Shown here piece by piece: positions 46,796 to 57,191 of a stretch of 64,000 nucleotides of DNA (position 1 is its first letter; every line of letters begins with the position of its first letter). A program made the position numbers and the translations under genes. The stretch spans positions 1 through 64,000 of the forward strand of contig NZ_JAECZC010000021.1 in NCBI RefSeq assembly GCF_016056305.1, read 5' to 3'. Source of the DNA: Amazonocrinis nigriterrae CENA67 (GTDB taxonomy: Bacteria > Cyanobacteriota > Cyanobacteriia > Cyanobacteriales > Nostocaceae). Under the pieces are notes generated by a model. That model searched no databases. It saw nothing but the letters and a program-made list of their open reading frames with translations, and had not been told where the DNA came from.

Positions 46796-48865
46796 ATGAC
46801 ACAGCGGGATATTCCAGACGGTTGGTCACCAGCCGGAGCAGGAGAACCAGATAAAATTGACGGATCGTCCCGAACACCCCAATTCGGTGAGCCTCAAGCA
46901 TTTGGTATCCCAGCTACTGGTTCTACCTCTAAGTCAGTGAAGCAGCGAATACAAAACAATTCCGAAGGATTACCTATAAATAGCCAGTCAGAAGAAACCA
47001 GTTTTCCTACTAGAGGTTCTGGAAAGCTGCCGCGTTGGATGAAAAGCTGGGTGTTGTGGTCAGTATTATTGGCTTTCATTCCCGGCAGTATAGGATTTTT
47101 GGCGATGGCAATGTTACTAAAGTTACCATCTGCTCCCAATTGCCCATCAATTTTTTGGCCCTTGGCTAGTGCGTCGGTGCGGCTACATTGCGCTCAGTTG
47201 GCAGCCTCTAAGCAGAATGTGGAAGATTTACTGCAAGCGATCGCTCTTGTCAAACAACTACCACAAGATCACCCATTGCGTGGAGAAATTAATCGTTTTT
47301 TAGAACAATGGTCAAAGGATATTTTAAAGCTTGCTGATGACAGTTTCCAAGCAGGGAACTTAGATGAAGCGATCGCCACTGCCCGCAAAATCCCCCCAGA
47401 CCTATTGGCCTATAAATTGGTAGATGAGCAAATTGACAAATGGGAGTCAATTTGGGCCAAGGCAGAAAGCATCTACCAACAGGCAGAAGACGAATTAGGT
47501 AAAAGGCAGTGGCAATCAGCATTTATGTTGGCAGCCAAATTGCTGCGTGTAGACAATAAATATTGGTCAAGTACTAAATACGACCAATTGAATCGCATCA
47601 TTGCCTCAGCACGGGAAGATGGCGAAAAGTTGGCAAAAGCTGAAAGTTTAGCAGATAGCAAAGTTGTAGATAACTTGCTAGAAGCAATTAAAATAGCTGA
47701 ATCTATTGGTTCAGAGAGTTTTTTGTATAAAAAGGCTCAAGAGTCTATTCCTGTATTTGGACGCAAGATGCTAGATTTAGCACAGGCAAAGTTAGACGCA
47801 CGGGATGCAGATGCAGCATTAGACATTGCCAACCAAATTCCAGAAAGTTCTGGTTTGCAGGCAGAAGTCCAAGACTTTGTTGCCATAGCTGATGCTCAAA
47901 GAAGTGCATGGATAGGTACTGTTGAGAGTTTACAAACAGCGATTTCCCAAGCACAAGAAATTGATCCTTCCAGAGCAGTGTATAACAAAGCACAACAGTT
48001 AATTGCTCGTTGGCAGTTAGAAATTGAAGATGTGGCGCGTCTAGAAAAAGCGCGGTCACTGGCTAGCCAAGGAACAATTAACGATTTAACAGCAGCGATC
48101 GCAGAAGCACAACTTGTCCCTGCGAGCAACCCTCGCGGCTCAGAAGCTAGGCAGGAGGCGAGTCATTGGCTGGCACAAGTGCAGACAATCGAAGACCAAC
48201 CATATCTGGATCGTGCGGAACAGATTGCATTGATTGAGGATGTTAACTCTTTGCAAGCTGCGATCGCAGAAGCCAGTCAAATTCGCCAGGGAAGGGCGTT
48301 GTATCCAGAAGCACGCAAAAAAATTCGCAATTGGACAGCCAAAGTACAGCGAATCCAAGACCAACCATACTTGGATCAGGCGCGAGAACTGGCTCAGAGT
48401 GGCGATTTACCTGCTGCTATCAACGCAGCTCAACCCCTGGCATCATCAGGGCGATCGCTTGCTAATGAAGCACAAACAGCTATAAATGATTGGGAAGGAC
48501 AAATCCGCGCCAGAGAAAACTGGAAGAAAGCGCGAGAAGTGGCACTGGCTGGCACACCACAAGCTTTAGCTGAAGCCATCAGGCTAGCAGATAAGGTGTC
48601 AAATAATAGCGTTTTGCGCTTGGATGTAAATGTGGCCATTGACCAATGGAGTCAGCAGTTATTAGACATTGCACGTTCTCAAGGTGATTCTGATATTAAT
48701 CAAGCCATTGAGACTGCAAGGTTGATTCCACGCGGTAGTGCTGCATACAGTGCGGCGCGAGAGCAAATCAGGAATTGGCAACAATTTCTCAATCCTGAGC
48801 CTCAACCTGAGTCTCAACCTGAGCCTCAACAATCGCAGCCATCAACTTCTACAAATGGGCAATAA
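46796..48865 (+). CDS. Cyanobacterial helical-repeat membrane protein, unknown function
   Basis: A 689-residue protein of a conserved cyanobacterial type without assigned function. The first 75 residues are polar and disordered. One membrane helix lies at about 80-105 (SWVLWSVLLAFIPGSIGFLAMAMLL), followed by a short Cys-containing segment. The rest (about 120-665) is a series of helical-hairpin repeats with recurring patterns such as AxxLAxxGxxxxAIxxAxxIPxxSxxxxxAQxxIxxW. The Trp spaced every 45-60 residues suggests a TPR-like solenoid. The tail repeats EPQPESQPEPQ. The solenoid probably serves as a scaffold on one side of the membrane. Confidence 0.7.
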   Translation: MTQRDIPDGWSPAGAGEPDKIDGSSRTPQFGEPQAFGIPATGSTSKSVKQRIQNNSEGLPINSQSEETSFPTRGSGKLPRWMKSWVLWSVLLAFIPGSIGFLAMAMLLKLPSAPNCPSIFWPLASASVRLHCAQLAASKQNVEDLLQAIALVKQLPQDHPLRGEINRFLEQWSKDILKLADDSFQAGNLDEAIATARKIPPDLLAYKLVDEQIDKWESIWAKAESIYQQAEDELGKRQWQSAFMLAAKLLRVDNKYWSSTKYDQLNRIIASAREDGEKLAKAESLADSKVVDNLLEAIKIAESIGSESFLYKKAQESIPVFGRKMLDLAQAKLDARDADAALDIANQIPESSGLQAEVQDFVAIADAQRSAWIGTVESLQTAISQAQEIDPSRAVYNKAQQLIARWQLEIEDVARLEKARSLASQGTINDLTAAIAEAQLVPASNPRGSEARQEASHWLAQVQTIEDQPYLDRAEQIALIEDVNSLQAAIAEASQIRQGRALYPEARKKIRNWTAKVQRIQDQPYLDQARELAQSGDLPAAINAAQPLASSGRSLANEAQTAINDWEGQIRARENWKKAREVALAGTPQALAEAIRLADKVSNNSVLRLDVNVAIDQWSQQLLDIARSQGDSDINQAIETARLIPRGSAAYSAAREQIRNWQQFLNPEPQPESQPEPQQSQPSTSTNGQ

Positions 48866-48922
48866 TTGTTAATTGATTTGGATTAACCTCTTGCAAAAGT
48901 TAATTTTGTAGGAGGTTATATT

Positions 48923-48956
48923 ATTTTGGATTTTGGATTTTGGATTTTAGATTGTG
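48923..48956 (+). repeat. 34 bp GGATTTT repeat, copy 2
   Basis: Identical over 34 bases to 12,566-12,599: three ATTTTGG units then ATTTTAGATTGTG. Confidence 0.75.
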
Positions 48957-49020
48957 TAATATCATGTCCGGCTGATTACTGATAAAAACTGAATAACCCC
49001 ACCCCGCCAAAGCTGCGCTT

Positions 49021-49055
49021 TTGCACCCCTCCCCTTGGTAAGGGGAGGGGTGCAA
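49021..49055. terminator. 16 bp GC-rich hairpin between convergent genes
   Basis: TTGCACCCCTCCCCTT (49,021-49,036) and AAGGGGAGGGGTGCAA (49,040-49,055) form a perfect 16 bp stem with a GGT loop, located between the convergent helical-repeat and oxygenase genes. No long T run follows in either direction, but position and strength suggest it ends transcription from both sides. Confidence 0.6.
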
Positions 49056-49076
49056 TGATATTAATAAGACTACTTT

Positions 49077-49688
49077 TTACTTTCTCTTTTTTGTTGTTGA
49101 TTGAGCAACTCTTGACTCTATAGTAAATTTAGGGATTTGCTGTAGTTCAGTTTCGCTTAAACTATACTGTTCACAAACCAAACTGAGGCGATTTCCTGGG
49201 GTTTTCACAGCATTAACTGAATGGGTTAAATCACCCTGAAAGTAAAGTAAGGTATTCATTTGCGGTTTAATCTGCCCTAGTTGGCGTTTGTGCGATCGCA
49301 GTACTAATTCTCCTCCTTCCATGTCTTGAGGTACTTTAACATACAAGACGCTGACAACTAAAGGTGGCTCAATGGTTTTACAGTAGGAACGCAACGAGCG
49401 ATCAATGTGCGGATCAACACGGGAACCTTCCTTGAGTTGTAAAGGATTGAGGTAAAAAGCATTACAACTCGGCTGGAGAGCCAGATCCAGGTAAGGCTTG
49501 AAGTAGGGGAACTGCTGTTCTACTTGGGGTAAGTGCGATCGTTGAAATACCACAGAAAATCCTTTAGTACCAACAAAATCACGGTTGAGGTTGTTGATAG
49601 AAAAGTAAGGACAAGCTTGGATTTCTCCCCATAAATCGTTCAGGTAAATGTTAGGGAAAGCGTTGGGTTGTTGTTGATAGTATTTCAA
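49077..49688 (-). CDS. 2OG-Fe(II) oxygenase family protein
   Basis: A 203-residue prolyl-4-hydroxylase-like 2-oxoglutarate/iron oxygenase. The iron facial triad is visible: HxD in SRVDPHIDRSLRSY and the distal His in LTHSVNAVKTPGNRLSLV, whose Arg would bind 2-oxoglutarate. The jelly-roll strands GGELVLRSHKRQLGQIKPQMNTLLYF fit the fold. The substrate is unknown. It starts at ATG 49,686-49,688, just after an AATTCGTAATTCGTAATTC repeat. Confidence 0.88.
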   Translation of the reverse strand: MKYYQQQPNAFPNIYLNDLWGEIQACPYFSINNLNRDFVGTKGFSVVFQRSHLPQVEQQFPYFKPYLDLALQPSCNAFYLNPLQLKEGSRVDPHIDRSLRSYCKTIEPPLVVSVLYVKVPQDMEGGELVLRSHKRQLGQIKPQMNTLLYFQGDLTHSVNAVKTPGNRLSLVCEQYSLSETELQQIPKFTIESRVAQSTTKKRK

Positions 49689-49862
49689 AATAATTCGTAA
49701 TTCGTAATTCGTAATTCAGCAAGTTAAATTTAATATGAATAGTATTTGTCACCCTAATAAAGAGTTTAGACAAAGCAGTGGACAGTGCATCTTCTTTTGC
49801 AATAAGGGCTAGATAGCATTTTAATTCAGTTCTATAGCTACATTACTAAATCAACTTCCAAA

Positions 49863-50495
49863 TTATCCTATTTTTGTCCTCACCCAAGAACGAAACGATT
49901 TCAATAAAGCAATTTCACCCATACTTTTACTCTGCTGAATAAATCTCCTAATTTCACTCACCGAAACCAAAGGAAAAGCAATACTAAACTCACATTCAAC
50001 ATATTGATTTTCTCCTAAATTGTAAAATTTTAAATTCTCGCCATCATATCGCCAAAGTTCAGGTACACCCAACGCTGAATAAATCCCAAATTTGTTAACT
50101 GAAGTGCTGGTAATGTCAATTTCAATTGCTAAATCAGGCGGTGGGTCAGTTTCTAAATCTAAAGTTTCTCTACCTCTGACTCTTGGTTCAGTTTGTATAT
50201 AGTAGCAGTTGTCTGGTTCTATACCTCGACGTGCTAAACGCTGTTTTAGTGTTGTGGAGCCAGCACTTTTAATTTCTATTCCTAGTTCTTCTGCTAAAAC
50301 GGCTATAAAACGGTCAAATTGTATTTTGGGGTTTTCATGTTCAAACAGTGGTGTCATGATTTCTAAAGTGCCACAGTCATAAGCAAACCGAGAACTTCTG
50401 TCTTCACCTGTATCTCTCAGCAAAGCCTCAAAGGTTTCCCAGGTAATGTTATGTAGCACTGTTCTTTGTTCGGCTGGTGTTGACTGTACAAGCAT
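49863..50495 (-). CDS. Uma2 family (DUF820) putative endonuclease
   Basis: A 210-residue Uma2 protein with a complete-looking PD-(D/E)XK core: ITWETFEALLRDTGEDRSSRFAYDCGTLEIMTPLFEHE, GIEPDNCYYIQTEPRVRGRETLDLETDPPPDLAIEIDITSTSVNKFGIYSALGVPELWRYDGENLKFYNL. It is in the same subgroup as the gene at 20,284-20,928. It lies 10 bases downstream of the PD-(D/E)XK-like gene at 50,506 on the same strand, so they are probably cotranscribed. Confidence 0.9.
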   Translation of the reverse strand: MLVQSTPAEQRTVLHNITWETFEALLRDTGEDRSSRFAYDCGTLEIMTPLFEHENPKIQFDRFIAVLAEELGIEIKSAGSTTLKQRLARRGIEPDNCYYIQTEPRVRGRETLDLETDPPPDLAIEIDITSTSVNKFGIYSALGVPELWRYDGENLKFYNLGENQYVECEFSIAFPLVSVSEIRRFIQQSKSMGEIALLKSFRSWVRTKIG

Positions 50496-50505
50496 ATTAA
50501 AATAC

Positions 50506-51105
50506 TTATGATGTTAAAATACTAGATAAAATTCCTAAAATTTTACCTATATTATTAATATAATATTCGCCTAAGTCAATCTCAACAACTTGCTCAAATA
50601 GCTTGAGAAACTTCCAGTTAGTGCCAGTGGTGACAGTACCATAAATTGTCTTAATGTTATTTCCTTCACGTTCATTAAACAATCTTGCTGCTACCATCTC
50701 GGCTACACATTGACCTAAACCTGCATTGATGTTTTCTTTTTTAGCTTCTACAATTGTCACTACTGGTGCATTAATAACTAGTAATTCTGGTGAACGACTA
50801 ATAATAAAATCGCAGTTGCCATTTAAGCCTTGCGCTGGATCAACAGTAAAATCAATACCAGAAAATAAACTTACTTGATTGTTTAAATATTTTCGTACAG
50901 CTATTAAAATTGGTGCAATAATCATCTCTGAACGGGATTTTTCAGTGTTACTAGCAAGAGCTAAAGGTAAATTTTCCTTTAATGTTTCTGCTAGAAAATG
51001 AGGACATTCTATTTCAGTTATAGATGCGAAGATATCAATTTTATCAACAATAGTTAGACCAAAAGCTTTTCTTACTTTGTCTAAACTGAAGTCACTGTAA
51101 GACAC
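50506..51105 (-). CDS. Hypothetical protein with PD-(D/E)XK-like motif
   Basis: A protein of 199 residues, conserved in cyanobacteria as hypothetical. A nuclease-like signature is visible: [46 protein letters not shown] has a D...ExK arrangement (CDF, then IVEAKKE) followed by a Gln-containing helix, as in PD-(D/E)XK enzymes. The GTG at 51,103-51,105 is preferred as start because it follows AGGAG by eight bases; an ATG 18 codons upstream (51,159) is the alternative. It is followed after 10 bases by a Uma2 gene. Function unproven. Confidence 0.6.
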   Translation of the reverse strand: MSYSDFSLDKVRKAFGLTIVDKIDIFASITEIECPHFLAETLKENLPLALASNTEKSRSEMIIAPILIAVRKYLNNQVSLFSGIDFTVDPAQGLNGNCDFIISRSPELLVINAPVVTIVEAKKENINAGLGQCVAEMVAARLFNEREGNNIKTIYGTVTTGTNWKFLKLFEQVVEIDLGEYYINNIGKILGILSSILTS

Positions 51106-51207
51106 TTTAGTGTCTCCTGTAGATAAACGACATAAATAAATTGTGCCAATTATCAGCATTACTTGTTACTGACAATTGGCACAATTAGTATCAAAAATGG
51201 TCTACTT

Positions 51208-52470
51208 TTAGCCAAAGATACCAGCGAAAAAGTCAAGGGTTTCCTTCAAAGCTTTGATAAAAGCATCAATTTCTTCACGGGTATTGTAGAAAGATAAACT
51301 AGCCCGTGCAGTTGCAGCAAGACTCAAATGGCGGTGTAATGGTTGAGTGCAGTGGTGTCCAGAACGAATGGCAACGCCTTCTTGATCTAATAATGTAGAT
51401 AAGTCGTTGGCGTGGACTTCTGCGGCTGTGAATGTAGCTAAAGCGGCTCTACCTTCACCTTGAGCATTTGGCTTGGGGCCGTAAATGCGAATTTGGGGAA
51501 TTTGCTCTAGTTGTTGGAACAAATAAGCGGTTAATTCTGCTTCGTAGGCGTGAATTTTATCCATGCCGATACTACTAAGATAATCTACCGCTGCACCAAG
51601 AGCGATCGCTTCTCCAATTGCAGGTGTACCGGCTTCAAATTTATGCGGTAATTCTGCATAAGTAGAATGGTCTAAATACACCTCAGCAATCATTTCGCCA
51701 CCACCGAAAAATGGCGGCATTGATTCTAATAAATCCAACTTTCCATACAAAAATCCTATCCCAGTTGGGGCGCACATTTTGTGACCGGAAGCGACCAACC
51801 AATCACAGTCTATTTGTTGCACATCAACAGGAAAGTGGGGAACACTTTGACAAGCATCAACTAAGAATTTCGCGCTGTATCTGTGAGTAATACTAGCAAT
51901 TTCTTGCACTGGATTAATACAACCCAAAGCATTAGAAATATGCACTACTGAAACCAATTTTGTTTTGTCGGAAATCAGTTGTTTAAACTGTTCCAAATCA
52001 AAAGTTTCTTCTGGTGTCAGTTCTACAAATTTCAGAACTGCACCCGTTTTTTGAGCTACAAACTGCCAGGGAACTATATTACTGTGGTGTTCCATCACCG
52101 AGAGAATAATTTCATCTCCCGGCTGTAAATTATTCATTCCCCAGCTATACGCAACTAAGTTAATTGCCTCACTTGCATTACGGGTGTAAACAATTTCTTG
52201 GCGCGATGTAGCATTGATGAATTTAGCAACTTTGTCTCGCGCTGCTTCATAAGCATCAGTAGCTTTCGCACTGAGAGTATGAGCGCCGCGATGGACATTG
52301 GCGTTATATTGCTCGTAGTAATCCCGCAAGGTATTTAATACGAACAATGGCTTTTGTGAGGTAGCTGCATTATCTAGGTAAACTAAAGTTTTCCCGTTGA
52401 CTTCCTGACGTAATATTGGGAAGTCAGCGCGGACTTGATCAGCTAGAGTTTTGGTAGTGGTGAAAGTCAT
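51208..52470 (-). CDS. sufS: Cysteine desulfurase SufS
   Basis: A PLP enzyme (420 aa, group II cysteine desulfurase) that takes sulfur from cysteine for Fe-S cluster assembly. PLP lysine in [19 protein letters not shown], the His that stacks on PLP in [11 protein letters not shown], and the catalytic persulfide cysteine in [14 protein letters not shown] are all present. It is the last gene of the sufBCDS operon, 17 bases after sufD; the spacer contains two TCAGTTG units. Repression by SufR is inferred from the operators at 56.3 kb. Confidence 0.98.
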   Translation of the reverse strand: MTFTTTKTLADQVRADFPILRQEVNGKTLVYLDNAATSQKPLFVLNTLRDYYEQYNANVHRGAHTLSAKATDAYEAARDKVAKFINATSRQEIVYTRNASEAINLVAYSWGMNNLQPGDEIILSVMEHHSNIVPWQFVAQKTGAVLKFVELTPEETFDLEQFKQLISDKTKLVSVVHISNALGCINPVQEIASITHRYSAKFLVDACQSVPHFPVDVQQIDCDWLVASGHKMCAPTGIGFLYGKLDLLESMPPFFGGGEMIAEVYLDHSTYAELPHKFEAGTPAIGEAIALGAAVDYLSSIGMDKIHAYEAELTAYLFQQLEQIPQIRIYGPKPNAQGEGRAALATFTAAEVHANDLSTLLDQEGVAIRSGHHCTQPLHRHLSLAATARASLSFYNTREEIDAFIKALKETLDFFAGIFG

Positions 52471-52487
52471 TGGTAGTTAGTCAGTTG

Positions 52488-53861
52488 TCAGTTGTCAGTT
52501 GTTAGGGAATTGAGATTTGTGACTGCGTTTAACAGATTTTCTTCCAGGGAGGGTATTGGTATTTGGGTGATGATTTCGGCGGCGAAAGCGTTAATTAACA
52601 ACTTTCGAGCATCGTTTTGATTAATTCCCCGGCTTTGCAGATAGAATATTTCATCATCTTCCAATTGGCTGACAGTAGCACCGTGGGCGCATTTGACATT
52701 ATCAGCAGTAATTTCCAATTGGGGTTTAGTATCAACTCTGGCTTTTGATGATAGCAGCAAATTGCGATTCAACTGCGCTGCATCGGTCAACTGTGCGGGT
52801 TTGGGAACAAAAACTTTGCCATTGAATACAGCATGAGCGCGATCGCCTACGATACACTTATGCAATTGCTTACTTGTACCATGAGGATAATTCAAAGCGA
52901 TCGCACTATGAGTGCCCGCCACCTGCTTACCAGCAATTATCGTCAAACCATTGAGAACAGTTTCCGTTTGCTCACCAGTTTGCAAAATCTCTAAATTATG
53001 CCGTGACAGCTTCGCGCCAAAAGTTATGGCATTACAACTATATCGACTATCACGAGCCTGAGCGATCGCAGTCTTCCCGATATGAAAAGCCTCTGCGCCT
53101 TCCCACTCAACCCTAGTGTGACTCACCTGGGCATTCTCGCCTACCCAAATTTCCGTAACCGCATTAGTGAAGTAAACCCCCTCCTTGGCGCTCTTGGCGT
53201 CTTGGCGGTTCGTATACTCTTCCACCAAACTCACCTGCGAATTACCTTCCGCCACCACCAAACAACGCGGCTGCGAAATCGTCGCTACTTCCCCAACCAC
53301 CGAGACAAACAGCAGATGAATTGGTGTCTCAACTACAACATTCTTCCCCACCAACACCACAGCCACATCAGTTAAACCAGCAGTATTCAGAGCCGTAAAT
53401 ACTTCCTGCGCTCCCTCAGCCTGAGCTAAATATTGCTGAACACGCTCCTGCTGACTTACAGATAACCCAGCTAAATTACTAACCACCACCCCAGGCGGTA
53501 AATCTGCAACTGCTGATAACTCAGGTGCATAAACGCCATTCACAAACACCAAACGGCTATTAACAGCTTCCGGTATCGCCGAGATATCCGCTTGTCTTAA
53601 CTGTGTATCTACCTGAAATTGTACTTGCCGCAAAGACGACAAATCGGTAAATCGCCATTCTTCCTCGCGGGTAGTGGGGATAGTTGAGTGACGTACCCAA
53701 TTCGCAGCGCGTTGGCGTAATTCCTGCAACCACCCCTCTGTTTGATAACTAGTTACCTGATTTAACAACCCAGTCAGATAACTATCTCTATCTAACAAAG
53801 TAGATGTCAAACTGACTGTATCCGAGTTAGGAATTGAACTAGGAGAAACTTGAATAGCCAT
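52488..53861 (-). CDS. sufD: Fe-S cluster assembly protein SufD
   Basis: The scaffold partner of SufB and SufC (457 aa). It has the N-terminal helical region, a beta-helix core, and the C-terminal SufBD signature (SSKARVDTKPQLEITADNVKCAHGATVSQLEDDEIFYLQSRGI). It overlaps the sufC stop codon by one base (TAATG), indicating tight translational coupling. SufD lacks the SufB catalytic cysteine and acts with it in the SufBC2D complex. Confidence 0.97.
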   Translation of the reverse strand: MAIQVSPSSIPNSDTVSLTSTLLDRDSYLTGLLNQVTSYQTEGWLQELRQRAANWVRHSTIPTTREEEWRFTDLSSLRQVQFQVDTQLRQADISAIPEAVNSRLVFVNGVYAPELSAVADLPPGVVVSNLAGLSVSQQERVQQYLAQAEGAQEVFTALNTAGLTDVAVVLVGKNVVVETPIHLLFVSVVGEVATISQPRCLVVAEGNSQVSLVEEYTNRQDAKSAKEGVYFTNAVTEIWVGENAQVSHTRVEWEGAEAFHIGKTAIAQARDSRYSCNAITFGAKLSRHNLEILQTGEQTETVLNGLTIIAGKQVAGTHSAIALNYPHGTSKQLHKCIVGDRAHAVFNGKVFVPKPAQLTDAAQLNRNLLLSSKARVDTKPQLEITADNVKCAHGATVSQLEDDEIFYLQSRGINQNDARKLLINAFAAEIITQIPIPSLEENLLNAVTNLNSLTTDN

Positions 53862-54643
53862 TACACGCCCACCTCAGCAGCTTCCAGCACCCAGTCATAA
53901 CCGCGAGACTCCAACTCTAGCGCCAGTTCCTTACCACCACTAGTGATAATTCGCCCGTTTGCCATCACATGTACAAAATCAGGCACAATATAGTCAAGTA
54001 ACCGCTGGTAGTGGGTAATCATAATCGTGGCATTTTCAGGACTTGTTAATTGATTTACCCCATTTGCCACAATCTTGAGTGCATCAATATCTAAACCTGA
54101 ATCTGTTTCATCCAGAATTGCTAACTTTGGTTCCAGCAGCGCCATTTGTAGAATTTCATTGCGCTTCTTCTCACCACCAGAAAAACCTTCATTTAAACTC
54201 CGACTGAGGAAAGCAGGATTCATTTTTACCACTTCCAACTTTTCCTCAATCAAATCGTCAAAATCAAAGGTATCTAATTCTTCTAAACCCTGTGCCTTGC
54301 GACGAGAATTATATGCCACCCGTAAAAAATCTAAATTGCTGACACCGGGAATTTCCAAAGGATATTGAAACGCTAGAAATATACCACTTCTGGCCCGTTC
54401 CTCTGGGTCTAATTCCAGCAGATTTTGCCCTTGAAAAATTACCTCGCCGCCAGTCACCTCATACGCCGGATGTCCAGCCAACACCTTAGAAAAAGTACTC
54501 TTACCGGAACCATTCGGCCCCATAATCGCATGGATTTCACCCAAGCGTACCTCAAGATTCAGCCCCTTGAGAATCGGCGTGCCATCAACATTAGCTGTCA
54601 AATCTCTCACTGACAGCACAACTTCGCTATTTTCAATAATCAT
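53861..54643 (-). CDS. sufC: Fe-S cluster assembly ATPase SufC
   Basis: A soluble ABC ATPase (260 aa) that powers the SufBC2D scaffold. Walker [10 protein letters not shown] (about residues 42-50), the Q-loop [12 protein letters not shown], the modified signature [16 protein letters not shown], Walker [13 protein letters not shown] and the switch His in [10 protein letters not shown] are all seen. The long SGGEKKR variant is normal for SufC. Second gene of the operon, about 90 bases after sufB. Confidence 0.98.
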   Translation of the reverse strand: MIIENSEVVLSVRDLTANVDGTPILKGLNLEVRLGEIHAIMGPNGSGKSTFSKVLAGHPAYEVTGGEVIFQGQNLLELDPEERARSGIFLAFQYPLEIPGVSNLDFLRVAYNSRRKAQGLEELDTFDFDDLIEEKLEVVKMNPAFLSRSLNEGFSGGEKKRNEILQMALLEPKLAILDETDSGLDIDALKIVANGVNQLTSPENATIMITHYQRLLDYIVPDFVHVMANGRIITSGGKELALELESRGYDWVLEAAEVGV

Positions 54644-54734
54644 GTTCTCTCTCTCTTCTCTTCTTTCTTAGTGCCTTCGTGTCTTGGTGGTTCAATTCAT
54701 CACAGAGACACAAAGACACAAAGGTAAATCTTCA

Positions 54735-56174
54735 TTAACCAACGCTGCCTTCCAACTTCAGACTCAACAGCTTATCAGCTTCCACCGCGAATTCCATCGG
54801 CAGTTGATTAAACACATCCTTGCAGAAGCCGCTAATCATCATGGAAATTGCATCTTCTGCGGAAATTCCCCGTTGAGCAAAGTAGAACAGTTGATCTTCG
54901 CCAATTTTGGAAGTAGAAGCTTCATGTTCTACCTTGGCAGTATTATTCTGTACCTGAATATAAGGAAAAGTGTTGGCGTGGGCATTATCCCCAATTAGCA
55001 TCGAATCACATTGCGAATAATTTCTCGCTCCTTGGGCTTTCGGGTTGATTTTCACTAAACCGCGATAGCTGTTGCTAGAGTTACCGGCAGAGATGCCTTT
55101 GGAAATAATTGTGCTGCGAGTATTCTTACCGACGTGAATCATTTTCGTGCCGGTGTCGGCTTGCTGCATGTTATTTGTCAGCGCTACCGAGTAGAATTCA
55201 CCGACAGAATTATCACCTACTAATACGCAGCTGGGATATTTCCAAGTAATTGCGGAACCAGTTTCAACTTGAGTCCAGGAAATCTTGGAATTCACACCTT
55301 GACACAAACCGCGCTTGGTAACGAAGTTGTAAATACCGCCTTTACCGTTGGCATCTCCGGCGTACCAGTTCTGTACGGTGGAGTATTTAATTTCCGCGTT
55401 GTCGAGGGCGACGAGTTCCACTACGGCGGCGTGCAGTTGGTTGCTGTCATACATCGGCGCGGTGCAACCTTCGAGGTAGGAGACATAGCTACCTTCTTCA
55501 GCGACAATCAAAGTCCGCTCAAATTGTCCTGTATCGCCGGAGTTGATGCGGAAATAAGTAGACAGTTCCATCGGGCATTTCACGCCTTTGGGAATGTAGA
55601 CGAAGGAACCATCGCTAAATACAGCGGAGTTCAGCGCGGCGAAGTAATTGTCCGCTACCGGAACCACGCTACCCAAGTACTTTTGTACTAATTCTGGGTG
55701 TTCCCGCAGTGCTTCGGAAATCGAGCAGAAAATCACGCCGTCTTTGGCTAGCTTTTCTTTGAATGTAGTGGCGACAGAAACGCTATCGAAAATTGCATCA
55801 ACGGCGACGTTTGCCAGTCGCTTTTGTTCAGACAGAGGTATACCCAGCTTCTCGAAGGTTTCCAGGAGGGTAGGATCAACTTCCTCCAAGCTGTTGAGTT
55901 TTTCTTTCTTTTGTTTCGGAGCTGAGTAATAAATGATATCTTGATAATTTATTGGCGGGTACTTGACATTCGGCCAAGTCGGTTCTGTCATTTTTTGCCA
56001 CTGGCGATACGCTTTGAGGCGAAAATCCAACATGAATTCCGGCTCGTTCTTCTTGGCGGAGATTAAGCGGATAACGTCCTCGTTTAGTCCACGCGCAATT
56101 GTGTCGGCCTCAATGTCGGTGACAAAGCCGTACTTGTAAGGTTGGTTGACTAAGGTTTTGACAGTGGCACTCAT
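54735..56174 (-). CDS. sufB: Fe-S cluster assembly protein SufB
   Basis: The scaffold on which the nascent cluster is built (479 aa). It has the typical SufB features [72 protein letters not shown] and the C-terminal NARQDDE-like SufBD core ([27 protein letters not shown]). First gene of the operon; its promoter lies in the 218-base region shared with the divergent sufR, which holds two SufR sites. Confidence 0.98.
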   Translation of the reverse strand: MSATVKTLVNQPYKYGFVTDIEADTIARGLNEDVIRLISAKKNEPEFMLDFRLKAYRQWQKMTEPTWPNVKYPPINYQDIIYYSAPKQKKEKLNSLEEVDPTLLETFEKLGIPLSEQKRLANVAVDAIFDSVSVATTFKEKLAKDGVIFCSISEALREHPELVQKYLGSVVPVADNYFAALNSAVFSDGSFVYIPKGVKCPMELSTYFRINSGDTGQFERTLIVAEEGSYVSYLEGCTAPMYDSNQLHAAVVELVALDNAEIKYSTVQNWYAGDANGKGGIYNFVTKRGLCQGVNSKISWTQVETGSAITWKYPSCVLVGDNSVGEFYSVALTNNMQQADTGTKMIHVGKNTRSTIISKGISAGNSSNSYRGLVKINPKAQGARNYSQCDSMLIGDNAHANTFPYIQVQNNTAKVEHEASTSKIGEDQLFYFAQRGISAEDAISMMISGFCKDVFNQLPMEFAVEADKLLSLKLEGSVG

Positions 56175-56296
56175 CGTTAATAATCTCTCGTGTTCAGTTC
56201 AATCTCTATAAAGGATGGAGACGGGCTTTTACTCCGATTTCCATATCGCGTTACCGAGGGGTTACACGGCTGTTAGAATAAGGATGGAGAATAAAA

Positions 56297-56310
56297 CAAC
56301 AACTATGTTG
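56297..56310. promoter_or_regulatory. SufR operator, site 1
   Basis: CAAC-AACTAT-GTTG fits the CAAC-N6-GTTG palindrome described for SufR repressors of cyanobacteria. It lies between sufB and sufR, about 123 bases upstream of sufB and 83 bases upstream of sufR. Confidence 0.85.
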
Positions 56311-56341
56311 TTTAATGTATCTTCATTTTAAGCTAGATTAA

Positions 56342-56355
56342 CAACAACATTGTTG
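56342..56355. promoter_or_regulatory. SufR operator, site 2
   Basis: CAAC-AACATT-GTTG, a second CAAC-N6-GTTG site, embedded in a longer near-palindrome from 56,338 to 56,359 (TTAACAAC...GTTGTTAA). It ends 38 bases before sufR, placing it to control sufR itself. The two sites are centred 45 bases apart. Confidence 0.88.
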
Positions 56356-56392
56356 TTAAAGTCAATTTTTCTGAAAAATTTTTGGGACTCAG

Positions 56393-57076
56393 ATGGCGAC
56401 TACCCACCAGTCCTCAACCAAGCAAGATATTTTGGAGTATCTTCTGAAACACTCACAAGCAACAGCTTTTGAGCTAGCTGAAGTTTTAGATGTCAGCCCC
56501 CAAGCGATTCGCCGTCATCTCAAGGATTTGGAGGCGGAGGATTTAGTTTTGTACTCGTCAATAGTGCAGGGGGGGATGGGGCGTCCGCAGCACGTTTATC
56601 AATTGAGTCGTCAAGGACGCGATCGCCTGCAACCGTCAACGAGCGATCGCTACGGTGAATTTGCTGTTTCTTTGCTTGATACTTTAGCAGAAACGGTAGG
56701 ACATGACCAATTCAAATCAATTTTACAAAAACAATGGGAGCGCAAGGCACAAGAGTACCGCGATCGCGTGGGTCAAGGTTCCCTGCAAGAACGTGTGGAA
56801 AACTTAGTACAACTGAGAAAAGCTGAAGGTTTCATGGCAGAATACCACGCTGTAGATTTGGATGACTCTTCAGATGGCAAACGCTTCATATTTATAGAGC
56901 ATAACTGTGCCATTTCCAACGTTGCTGAGTCTTTCCCTACTATTTGTGGTCATGAATTAGAAATGTTTGCCGCAGTCTTACCAGACTGTACTGTAGAACG
57001 CACTCACTGGATTATCAATGGTGAACATCGTTGTGGCTATTTAATGCAACCCAGAAAACAAAAGTCTCATGAATAA
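56393..57076 (+). CDS. sufR: Iron-sulfur sensing transcriptional repressor SufR
   Basis: A DeoR-type winged-helix repressor (227 aa) of the suf operon and of itself. The N-terminal HTH is clear (TKQDILEYLLKHSQATAFELAEVLDVSPQAIRRHLKDLEAEDLV). Four C-terminal cysteines at about residues 172 (HNCAISN), 185 (TICGHE), 199 (PDCTVE) and 214 (HRCGY) are the expected Fe-S ligands. With its cluster bound SufR represses; loss of the cluster under iron or oxidative stress relieves repression. Divergent from sufB, with two operators between. Confidence 0.97.
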   Translation: MATTHQSSTKQDILEYLLKHSQATAFELAEVLDVSPQAIRRHLKDLEAEDLVLYSSIVQGGMGRPQHVYQLSRQGRDRLQPSTSDRYGEFAVSLLDTLAETVGHDQFKSILQKQWERKAQEYRDRVGQGSLQERVENLVQLRKAEGFMAEYHAVDLDDSSDGKRFIFIEHNCAISNVAESFPTICGHELEMFAAVLPDCTVERTHWIINGEHRCGYLMQPRKQKSHE

Positions 57077-57191
57077 ATTTTTGTTTACATTTAATTTAGT
57101 TCATGATTAGTAATTTGATGTAAGATATTTTACTGGTTAGTATTCTCAATTTTCCATTGGTCATTATTTTATTAAGTTTGATATCCAATTT

